Source: Zonotrichia leucophrys gambelii (lineage: Eukaryota; Chordata; Aves; Passeriformes; Passerellidae). From it: a stretch of DNA of 64,000 nt. Below are positions 54,100 through 64,000 of this stretch, piece after piece. The notes below the pieces were generated by a model, which saw nothing but the letters and a program-made list of their open reading frames with translations, did no database searches and was not told the origin of the DNA. Where the stretch lies: assembly GCF_028769735.1 (NCBI RefSeq), contig NC_088171.1, positions 79,067,216 through 79,131,215 on the forward strand. The letters are read 5' to 3'. The translations under genes were made by a program, and so were the position numbers. Each line of letters begins with the position of its first letter. Position 1 is the stretch's first letter.

Positions 54100-55848
54100 G
54101 TACATATATCTCTGTATATACACTTTTATTTCTTTATAAAACCAGCTCTGCTGAAAGTCAACAAGAAGCACAGATGCTTATGGTTTTTTGCTGTCCAGAG
54201 GAGTGGCTTAAAACAAAACATATTCCTGCAGCAGTTGACAATTAGAGCTTATAAATAATTAAGCAGGTGCTTTTTTACATACTTTAAGCACTACAATCCT
54301 GCATGTGTGGAGTACCAGTGAAATATGAATTTTGAAGAAGATTCTACTAAATTAGGTCAAACACAGGGTAAATATTGGCTGGGTGTCTGGGTACATTGCA
54401 GTACCTGCATGTTGTTCCCTCTCAGTTATGTGTTCAAGGCACCATGTAGGGCACTATGTCCAGCTCCAAGCAGAACCAGCAAGGTGTGTATGTCATTCTG
54501 TAGTACAGGAGGACTCTGTGGATGGAAACAGAAAATATAAGCTATGCAGTGACTTTTTTTTTTCATTAGACTTCTTAGAAAGTGCCAAGTGGAAATACCT
54601 ACCACTTCTATTTTAAAACAAAAAACCAAACTACAGAAGATGGAATATCTAAAAGCCTTATATTGGAACCACCTAAAATCAGTTTTGATATGTGTTGACA
54701 GTGCATGGCCATGGCACGAGTTCAAAGTGTACAAGGTTCATAAGACAACAGAAGAATCATAATGTCTGTCATAATTAATTTATCATGTTTGCCTTGAGAA
54801 CCGAAGAGTAAAACTTTAAGACACTGAAATGACTTGTCTTGACCTTTGTTTTCACAACATCCTCGTTGCTAGTTTGTTACCATAGTAGCTCACAGAGTCT
54901 TTCTGACCAGGGATGTTGCGCGTCATTTTTCTCAGTGGTGAGTGCAGGTAGTAGGAGTAATAATTGTGCCAGCCTAATTTATTCTTTATTCAGTGTCACA
55001 GTGGCAGAGCCAACCAGTAGCTCTATTACACCAGGTTATTCTGACCTGCAGTTGGAGAGCTGCAGATCAAATGTTATGTAGACACCTCTGAACTTCTGGA
55101 ACTCTGATACACCCATCTCAGCTGAATCAATAATACCTGTGGGAATATTTTGTCAGCTGTACAATTGTTTTCAGTAAAACTAGTCAGCCTGCTGAGAAAT
55201 GGATAATAAGGAACAGATGCTTCAACTTGTTTTTTAGGGGCCTGAACTCTTCTTAGCTTTACTAATCCAGGACATCCTGGATGAATCATAGGACTCTTGA
55301 ATGACCTCCTGCTCCTTCTGGCCAAAAATATTCTAATATTACTTTGCTTTGCTGAGGCAAGAGATCACAGTGGATCAGCAACACTAAGAAAAGCCGGAAT
55401 GCTCACATCTTGTAAAATTCCTGAAGGTTGACATTTGAGAAATTAGGTTGCCACCTCGCCTCCCTCCTGAGAGAAGCCTTTCTTCCCTCACATTTTGTTT
55501 TCCTTCCTTTTTTTAAATAAGAAGTCTATGATGTAAAAGATTCCAGATGCTCTCTTCCCTCCAGTCTTGCTGAAGCCTGTTTTGGATGTCGCTTAGCATA
55601 AGAAATGCCTGATTGCATTTACGTTAGAAAGGAGAAAACTGGGCCCCAGAAAGGCTACAGAAATCTTCTAAGTTAAGCCAAGTCGTTAGTGGCAAGCCAC
55701 AAATATGACACAAATATTCTAGTTTTTAATAACATACTCTAACAAACCATATTCTCACCTCACTTCTCCCACCTCAGTGTCCAAAGCTGATGGGAGTGTG
55801 TTCATGCACAACTTACTGATAGGTTTCTGGATGCTTGTTTCAATCTAG

Positions 55849-55965
<117 letters not shown>

Positions 55966-56090
55966 TAAATGGGATGCAATTGTTCTCTGCAGGGACGATT
56001 GGAGTGACGCTTCAGCATCTTGTCGTCTCTCATACTTTTTTGTTTGTTCGTTTTTATTTTTGTAATAAAGAGGCCTTGATTTAAAAGGTT
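55966..56090 (+). other. ANKH: ANKH proximal 3'UTR
   Basis: Starts right after the stop codon and runs through a T-rich stretch to an AATAAA at 56064-56069. If that signal is used, the transcript has a very short 3'UTR of roughly 120 nt. Human ANKH uses a much longer 3'UTR, so this may be a minor proximal site. Confidence 0.7.
56064..56069 (+). terminator. ANKH: Poly(A) signal AATAAA, proximal
   Basis: Canonical AATAAA about 100 bases after the ANKH stop, followed within 100 bases by T-rich sequence (56158-56195) that could serve as the downstream element. Use is inferred from sequence only. Confidence 0.55.
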
Positions 56091-56720
56091 TCAGATAAAT
56101 TCTCTAGCATACTGAGTATGCTCTCACTGATGAGGGACCTAAAAAGAGGTCTTTGCTTCTTTTTTTCTTTTTTTTTTTCCAATTGAATTTTTTTTTCTCA
56201 CTCCATGCAAGCGTAAAAGATACAATTGCATCACTGTAGAGTCTTCCTTACTTATGCATCCACCTTCTCTGGACAATCTGCATTTGTCAACCAAAGCCCT
56301 GCTCCTGTGCGCCTGTGTGTGTGCGGACCTGCGCTCGCACGCTCACACCGCCACGTGCCACTGGCTCAATGCTACTGCCATAACCCCACTCCCTCCCCTC
56401 TCTCCTTCTCCTTCCTTTTCTTGATCAGAAATGGAAAAGAAGTTTGGAATACAGAGCTTTATTTTACTTGCTTGAAAATGACTTTGCTACATAAACTAAT
56501 ATACTATGGTGAACTATATCTTTTTGTTTGGCCTCATCACTAGAGCTTATACTGCACAGGGTACAAGACAGGGAGGAACGTGGGAGTCTCCCCATAAAAA
56601 GTGGAGAAAAACAGGTTCCTCTCTCATGTTGAAAGTGTGTGGATGTGTATATACACACATAGGTACATGAACAGAGACATACATATATATATATTTTTAT
56701 ATATATATATGCATTTGATA

Positions 56721-56940
56721 AATAAAATACACACAGGACAAGAACTCTATTTAGCTTTCATTCCATCGGAAAGATAGTAATCTTTTGAAAAATATAAACA
56801 TTTAATTCAGAATTTTCTTGAATCATTAAGTCCCACCTTACATATAATTTTCTTTAGGAAAAAAACATGCACTTTCCTCTTGTGAAGAGGGTGATGGCAA
56901 CTGATAGACTTTGACTGTATTTGAATAAAACAAAAATAAA
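56721..56940 (+). terminator. ANKH: Cluster of three AATAAA poly(A) signals
   Basis: AATAAA occurs at 56721-56726, 56924-56929 and 56935-56940. Such clustering fits an alternative 3' end about 0.8-1.0 kb after the stop. In AT-rich DNA some occurrences will be chance. Confidence 0.4.
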
Positions 56941-57145
56941 TATTGACGAGCTTTACCAAAGTTCTTGTCCACTGACCTAACTTTAATTTTTAAAGGTTGA
57001 TTTGCTCTCTATAATTATTTCTGGTGCCTCTATATTAAAAAAGAGTAAGATCAGATAACGTATGCAGGATACCATGCTAGATAACATTACTAGACATAGT
57101 TCCATGAAATTTTTTATACAGAGATGTACACGTACTCACGTGTGT

Positions 57146-57179
57146 GTGCATGTGTATATATACTTCTATACACATGCAC
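57146..57179. repeat. TG/CA-rich inverted repeat in 3'UTR region
   Basis: gtgcatgtgtata at 57146-57158 and tatacacatgcac at 57167-57179 are exact complements with an 8-nt loop. Pairing continues imperfectly outward into the TG and CA runs on each side. It is a microsatellite-based hairpin that would lie in the extended 3'UTR. Confidence 0.85.
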
Positions 57180-59884
57180 GCACACACACACAAATGTATG
57201 TTTTGCTGTAACGTATTTACCTATGCAGTAGATCAAAATCCATGTGGTGAAGCTCAAGTACTGATGGTCCTCCAAGCTGAAAATCAGGGGCTTTGATGAT
57301 CTGTTGGCTCGCATGGCAGTGTTGAGTGGGAGCAAGGAGCCATCCCCATCAGCCCTGCGGAGCTGTGCTTGTGGCTGGAGTGCGCCTTAAATACAGCGTG
57401 AGGTCGGGTGGGAGACTCAGGTTGGGTGGAAATGAAGGCTGTGTAAGAGGTGAGGGAAGCAGGGAGGTTTTGGGTGTCACCAGTGCTGCTGTGGCAGCAG
57501 TTTGTGTTTCTGTGCTCTTCTGTGTTTGGCTGCGGGGCAGCACTTGTTACTGGTCTGTAGGAGCTTGGGTCCTTTCAGATTTAATCATGTCAGAGTCTGG
57601 AAACCATGATCCTCCATCCTATATCCATAAATCAATTAATTTAAACCTTATTTAGTAAAAGTATATTTTTCTAAGTTGTGGAAATTATTATTTAATTGTG
57701 GACAAATTCTGTTTCTAGATTTATTTGCCAGGTAGTCCCAGCAGTCAGAGAACTGATCAAAACTAAACATTACTTTAAATGTTTTATCAGTATATGTGTA
57801 TGTAGACATACACATGTGTATAAATATATATATATATATTGTATATTATGTACATTTATTTTAAACTACAATACGTTTCCTATTTTTCCAAGTTCAGCTA
57901 AAAATGTCTCTACAAAACTACTGAGTTGACTAGTAACCAGTTACGGCCATCATTAAAGGCATTGTATCAATGAACTTTACATTTTATTGGAAAGATTTGT
58001 ATCAATTTGTTACATATGCAAATACAATAAGAAAAAAAATCAGACATTACTGTGCTAACTGACAGATTTGCTAAATCAGTTTATGGTTAATGAGCAGTGG
58101 TGCTGGGAGGGTAAGAGTAAAACCAGTAATCACGTTTGCTGTGTCACCACAGGGTAAATACTTTTTGACGGTAGAGTAAAACAATTTTTAAAAAAAAAAA
58201 AACCTTAGACAAATTAATGTGTGCAGGATGCAAACTGTACGCAGTCATGAATACAGGTTCTCAGACAGTCATATGTATATAAGGTGTATATAGACAGTCA
58301 CAGATAACAGTGACCATTTGAGGTCTCCTCTATTCATGTAGTTTTGGTGTCTCCAGTACATTTGTCTCCAAGTCCACAAGATGCAGTTTTTCAAGAACTG
58401 TAGAAATGAAGCAGGAAAATATTTTTGTGTAATGTGTGCATTTCTTTTGGTACATGACTAAAATTCAAACAGCAGTACTTTTGAAGAATTTTGAGCCTTA
58501 CCAGTGTAGGTTTCAAGGTAATGATTGCACCACAAAGTAAAAATCTGAAAACAAAGGATAACACTGAGGCTTGTACTTTAGATAAAAGATAAACAGATTT
58601 TTTAAAAATTAATTATTTGTCATACAGAGCTAAACTAATGGTACTGTAAAAGATAAATTTTCAGTTGTGTGTGTAATACTTACTTAGTCCCTTACTTTGC
58701 AAGATACTGAGTGAGCACAGGAGTGGTGAAATTTGGGCAAGAATTGAAGCAGAGACATAAGGACATGTGCATTGCATCTCTTTCTGCTTCCTGCAGGTCA
58801 TGTATTTCTTTACATTTCTCTGCTGGATTAACAGAATGTGATGACATTTCTGCAGGGAGCGGGTCCCAGCCAGCCCCTCGTGCTGGTCCCGCTGGTGGGC
58901 AGGCAGGGTGCTCAGTGAGGAGGGATTTCTCCCTCTGTCCCTTGCAGACACTGGGCCTGCTTCTGGGACTGTTGGCAGGAGCTTCAGCAACCTGCTGAGA
59001 CCTCCTGCTGCCTGTTAGTGGCAAATTGAGCTGGGCTGGTGAAGCAGGCAGTGTGTGATGGGCTGCAGGCTGGGAGTGGGCAGGCATCCTCTGTGGCCAA
59101 AGCCCCAGTGAGAGCATCACTGACAGTGTCTCTGTCAGGCAGATGCTGGCACATGCCCTGTCCTGCACTTCCTCCTTTCCAAAAGTACTTCCTTGAGTTC
59201 TAGTGCAATGGCTTAGCTGTGTTTCCCTTGTGCTGTTGCTTATGAAATGGTTATCTATCTCTGTGGTAATTATTTTGCAATAGAAACCCATCCTGTTTCT
59301 GTGTCAGAGAGCTGGAGCACCGTCATCTCAGTGAATTCATGTGGAGACTTGGCCTTTCCAGACTGCATTACACAAAGTTACAATAAAAAGAGAAAAAAAA
59401 GTTGATCTGCATCTTACATCTTGTATTGCAGAGCAGCTCACACAGAGGGAAATAAGGGCAGAACACCCATAAGCTGTGGATTCATGTTCCTCAGCTTTTA
59501 ATAAGTACATAAAATTGTGTTCATGTGTCTTGAGCTTTCCTTTTTCAGAATTAAGAGAAAACATTGCAGGTTTTTCCCCCTCCCTGCCCTAAGCAGGCTC
59601 TCAGGCTCACCAAGCACAGGACTCGATGGACAAAGCTGTGCATCTCTGGGCCGGGGCCCGAAGCCATGTGGGTGCAGCAGCCATTCCCAGGCCTGGGACA
59701 TCCCGCTCCCCATCCCCCTGGCACAGCCGCTCCACACAGGAGGGCTCAGATCCCTGCTTCTTTAGATAGAGACGCCCTAAGTGAGAGCACTGGGTAAGTA
59801 ACAGAGAAGTCTTTTTGTTTTCCACTCATTTTGCTGCTAAATATTTCCTTTGAGCAGGAGATTTATGTCTGGCTCCTGCTCGGT

Positions 59885-60245
59885 GTCCCACCGAATGTGC
59901 AGCCAGGGAGGAGCAGCCCCAGACGGAGGCTTGGCTGGTGAATGCAGCTGATTCAGGGCAGGCCACGGCCCACGAACAGAAACCTTTTGAAGGCAGGAGC
60001 GCCTTCTTTTATGGGATGGCGCCTCGTGCTTGGAAAGAAGGCAGAAAGGATGGATGCTCTCAGTAAGGGCAGCCAGAGGCGTCGGGCACGGCTTTGTGCT
60101 GGGCTGCAGGCTGCGAGGGGAAGGGAGCGTCCCGCACTTTCGGCATGCCGCCCCTGCCGGAGAAGCGCAGGACGCTGCAGGGCAGGATGGGCTCCGCCCT
60201 CACCCAGGCCTTGTGGTTGTGGCATGGCTGGCAGAGGCTCGAGTG
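59885..60245. promoter_or_regulatory. CpG-dense patch, possible CpG island
   Basis: By eye about twenty CpG dinucleotides fall within 360 bases, far denser than elsewhere in the window, where CpG is rare. It is GC-rich and has no recognised coding exon. It could be a small CpG island marking a promoter or enhancer of a neighbouring or non-coding transcript, or a GC-rich repeat. No TATA box or splice donor decides this. Confidence 0.35.
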
Positions 60246-63200
60246 CAGCTGGCTGCTTCCTGGGGACAGTGGCAGTAACCCTTGGAAAGCCTTGGAATTT
60301 GTGTATGGGTGTGTATAGGAGAGTGCTGCGCAGGCAAGTTTGTTATGACCTTTGAATCGTTCCTTGGAACGAGAGTTCAAGTCTAAACACACAAGATCTC
60401 AATGTGGGACTAGTACTAAGCCATTTTTAAAAATTGCAATTTAAGCTACCCAAAAGAGTAAATGAAACAGCAGGCCTTATACCATTAAGCTAAAACATGA
60501 TTTAGATTAGTGAGCTGGAATGGGAGATAAAGAGGACATGTTGAAAATCTTACAGATATTGTATATCCCTCCTAAAGACAGCAGCATGGTGTGGAGAGGA
60601 GGGAATCAAAGGGCAGAAAACACCATTTCCCTTTCAGCTGCCCAGGAGAGGACTGAGGATGAGGAGCAGTGTGTCTGTGTAACACCACTTCCTCCTTCCC
60701 AGTAGAGGAGCCTTCAGAGACAGGAGTGTGAAACACCTTTGGAGATGATTGAAGCAGAAATAAACCAGCATGCAGGTTTTATAATGTGCAGTAAGGAGGT
60801 GTCTTCCAGTTTCTGAGGAACTGACAGGGCTACACTGGGGAAATGTCACTTAAGTATTAATTAAACATGAGAAAATTATCGCAATTTTGGTAGCAAATTG
60901 GCATGTCCCAAATACCAGCTTAACCATAAAATGTCAGGATTACCTTCCCTTGTTCATGTTTGGCTTTCTACTGAGTATAGCAAACCATCTGTTTTGAAGG
61001 CAGTAAGGTCCTGTGGAGGGGTTGCAGTGCAGAACAGGCTGTGGGGACTTGTGGTAGAGGCCCAGGTAGGGAGAGGAGCTCTGAATTTGTTCTGTGCCCT
61101 GCAACACACTGCATAGGAGCCTGGCAGCATTGTGAAACAAGGCAGAATTGTCAGCTTAGCAGCAAACTGGCTCCAAGCATGGCCACAAGCTGCAGCAGCC
61201 CTGCAGAGCAGCAGGAGGGCATGGGATGCAGGGCAGCCCTGGCTCCAAGCTCAGGCAGCTTGTGTGGATTTGCTTTGGAGAGCCAAGTTCAATTGTCAGT
61301 GCAGAGATGCAATCCTCAGCAAAACCCCTGCCAGACCTCTCAGCAATTGGCACCTTCTGAACAAAAAGGCCAAAGACAAAGTACGGGGGCAGAGAGATGG
61401 AGCTTTAGGCTCGCTTGGAGCACAGACTTGCACAGAAGGGCATTTTGGCTGCAGTTCCTGCAAATTAATTGCAGGGTTAGAGAATGAGCTTCAGTCTCCA
61501 CATTTCATAACCATGACATCCAATCCATCTCAGTAAAACAGAAGGATGGCCCTCTATTTCTAGGTGCTCTTTTGTCTGTAATCCCAAGGGGAAACTTTTC
61601 TTTAGTTTTAACAGACCTTGTCACTGCTCGAATCAATTTATTAGTTTTACCTCATTATTTTCTGTCATTCCAAGTCCAGTGTCTTCAGATATTTCCTCAT
61701 TTTCTTCTGAAGGTTCCTGCTAGGCTTATTTTGTCTCTTGGCATTTTGAGAAGAAAAATGTAATAGTCATGCTGACTGAATGTCAACTAATGCTGTGATT
61801 AAAAAGTAGCTTACAACAGAACTCTTCTTTGATGGACTGTTTTTTACTTCACATTTGCTAAGCTGGAAAGGAGAGTCTAAAAGTAGAAGGAATTGGGGGG
61901 AATCTTTAGCTAAAATCAAGAATTAAATGAGTTAATTCAAGTTAATTTCTTAACTCCAGCCACCTTGTGACTTCCTAGTGAAAACCTTTATCCAGACTAT
62001 TCCAGCAAAGTTAGCAGTGCATCCTAGAACAGCACAGAATAGTTTGAGACATGCAGGTTTTGTGTATTTCGCAACTGAATGTATAATGAATTGAAAAGTC
62101 TAATTAACAGGGGTAATCCATTAGGTTTAAAATTCATCTGGACATGAGCAGCCTGGTCCAGTATCAAAGGTGGCCCTGCTTTGAATGGAGGGGGATTTAG
62201 CAAGAAAACTGCCTGCAATCCCCTTACAACCTAAATTGTTCTCTGATTCAACCAGGAACCTAGAAAGGTCCCTTCATCTTAAAGGACTTAAGATTGCTTG
62301 CCTTTTTTAGGCTTTTAGTTCAGGATTGGGAGACAGTGCCTAACAGGGGCCTACAATGTAGATGTGTGAGCAAAAATGTTGAGCTGCACAGATTCTTTTG
62401 CTGATGACAAAAGTTTGGTATTGCAGAGCCAGCTTTGCAGTGCCCTCCCACCCTCTGGGAGCCCACAATGAGAGCAAAGCAAAAACAAGCTATTGTATCT
62501 GCAGATAAAGTATTTGAGTACTGTACTGCACTTCTCCCATTAACTCTATAAGCAAAACTGCCTGGAAACAGCAAGCAATTGCACTTACTACATGCTCCTC
62601 CCACCTCTCTTCATGTGCATCATTCAGCATTTAAAAGAAGCTACCCTTTCCCATAACTCCCCTTTGTAATCAAGGTAATGCAAAGTAAATACTTACATTT
62701 ATCTAATAGAATGGCTTGGCCTGCCTGTAAATGAGAGCATATAAATCCCCTCTTAGGAATGGATGTAAAAATTGGAACAGCAGCTTTATCCATAATTCAT
62801 TAAAAAACCCACAACAGAAATGCAAAGAAAAAATGCAGAACTGAAAAAGAATAAAAATTCATTAACTTTTAAGGAGACTAGTGCCTGGGTGGCAAGTAAG
62901 GTATATGTGTACATGCAGAGAACAGCAGAGCCTAGAACTAAAGTTCATTGCTCAACTTTGTAGTTTGCTCTCCAAAGCAAATGTAACTCTGCTTTTGTGC
63001 CTATTATGATGAACAAAAAATCCCTCCTAAGCTATAATAAAACAATTGGAAGGCTACAGGCAATAAATTAACTGGTTACTTAGATCAACTGATTTTATCC
63101 AACAAGTTTGCAGGCACCACAAAACTGCAAAACCAAAATCTCGAAAAAAGTTAAAAATACCTATTTTTGTAGATGACATTTCCTTGCTTTTTACCATCAG

Positions 63201-63971
63201 CAAGTTTTTCACTTGGTTTAATGAAGTTATTTGCAATATCTTTGTATATTTTTAAAAAGCAAATGCACAGGATGCAAGGCTTAACTTGTGTTTCAAATGG
63301 CAGAAACAGCCCCCACTATCATGCAGGCAATCAAGCTCAAATCATGTCAGGTTTTGATCTTTCAGAACATTGCTCTGTCTGCTCCCTTATTTTAGATAAT
63401 TTGGGTTATTTTGTGGTGTTACTGCCTCTGCCTTAGTTTTGTGAAGCCAAACACCTGCGGAAGGTTTGTGATAAGAGACTTGAAGTTGGGATTGCAAGCA
63501 GTGTCAAAGCCCCCTGAGCTGTTTGACAGGGATTTTACCACCACAGGCCACAGAAATTCAAAGTGGACTTGGCTCTCTGTGGTGGAATGGCTGAAATGCA
63601 TTTCACGGGGTTTGGGCAGCACAGCTCAGCAGCATTCCCTTTGGGAAAGACTTGTTTCCCCTGCATGGGACAGAAAGCTTCTGAGTGTGCCTGAGGAGGA
63701 AGGAACACATGTGAGTGCAGAGGAGTGTGTGTGTGCATGTGGACAGACGGACAGGTGGCTGCAAGAGCTCAAGTGTCTTTTGCAAGCACCCTGCACTGTG
63801 TTACCCTGCAGGGACCATACTGGAGGGCCAAGAGAGAAGCCCTTCATTTGTTATCTTTAGTGAAAGCTTCTCTGGGCATCTTAGAAGATCCCAGTGACTG
63901 GAGAAACACAAACTTTGTAGCGCTAGGAGCACAGCAGAGAGCAAAGGTGGCTGCACCTTTTGCAGTGGAGA

Positions 63972-63999
63972 AGCCAGTGCCACACAGCCAGTGCCACAC
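63972..63999. repeat. 14-bp tandem repeat at window edge
   Basis: agccagtgccacac occurs twice in direct succession at 63972-63985 and 63986-63999, and the next base (a) agrees with a third copy. The array probably continues past the window. Confidence 0.9.
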
Positions 64000-64000
64000 A

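Larger units (their letters stand above)
56091..58690 (+). other. ANKH: Probable extended ANKH 3'UTR
   Basis: AT-rich sequence without a plausible coding frame. It carries AATAAA at 56721-56726, 56924-56929 and 56935-56940, an AT-dinucleotide run at about 56684-56710, a TG/CA hairpin at 57146-57179 and another at 57794-57815. A GC-richer insert occupies about 57320-57560. Human ANKH mRNA has a 3'UTR of several kilobases, so at least part of this is probably transcribed, but I cannot place the distal end. Confidence 0.5.
58691..64000. other. 3' flank or distal UTR, no recognised gene
   Basis: 5.3 kb after ANKH with mixed composition. Two GC-richer blocks (about 58840-59170 and 59570-60300) produce long chance frames, including 199 codons on the - strand at 58692-59291 and 137-149 codons on + at 59942-60355, 61041-61487 and 63411-63860. 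None has a domain I recognise. In human the next gene, OTULIN, converges on ANKH; I looked for its conserved C-terminal coding sequence on the - strand and did not see it. A 14-bp tandem repeat touches the window edge at 63972-63999. Confidence 0.6.

Noticed and set aside
63411..63860. 149-codon + strand frame near the right edge
   Set aside because: No domain recognised, four other frames overlap it, and no splice or promoter context supports it.
58691..64000. Expected neighbour OTULIN on the minus strand
   Set aside because: Synteny in human suggested it might converge here, but I saw no sequence encoding its conserved C-terminal region.

Overview
This is vertebrate nuclear DNA, most likely from a passerine bird. 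It is intron-rich and about 60% AT. All exons have GT-AG splice sites. It carries CR1-type LINE fragments and three copies of a short retroposon with a tRNA-Ile-like head and a CR1-like tail, the structure I know from the passerine family TguSINE1. The species is inferred; nothing in the window names it.

The only protein-coding gene I recognise is ANKH (progressive ankylosis homologue, a multi-pass membrane protein needed for extracellular ATP/citrate and hence pyrophosphate supply). It runs on the + strand. Exons 2-12 are present, with exon 2 at 14530 and the stop at 55963-55965. Together they give 1386 nt of open frame (461 residues plus stop). The reading frame is continuous across all ten introns, with no frameshift or premature stop. 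Exon 1 (32 residues in the human protein), the promoter and the 5'UTR lie upstream of base 1. With 32 residues assumed for exon 1, residue numbers match human ANKH through residue 455. The known human and mouse disease positions (M48, L244, W292, C331, S375, F377, P380, G389, E440) all fall on the expected residue.

Layout: 1-14529 is the 3' part of intron 1, with no gene and a CR1 remnant near 6.9-7.0 kb. Exon 2 and an 8.1 kb intron 2 follow; the intron holds a long composite pentanucleotide repeat and SINE copy 1. Exons 3-8 lie between 22.8 and 34.1 kb. Intron 8 is 17.9 kb and holds a perfect 22-bp hairpin next to a second hairpin, two more SINEs and a CR1 fragment. Exons 9-12 lie between 52.0 and 56.0 kb. 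The 3'UTR starts at 55966 and has several AATAAA signals. From about 58.7 kb the sequence is 3' flank or distal UTR with no recognised gene, including a CpG-dense patch near 59.9-60.25 kb.

I found no CRISPR array, operon, prokaryotic system, intact provirus or genuine RNA gene. The items most worth a second look are the paired perfect hairpins in intron 8, an apparent excess of perfect short-loop inverted repeats, the SINE trio and the CpG patch. Most of the short open frames in the introns and flanks look like chance.
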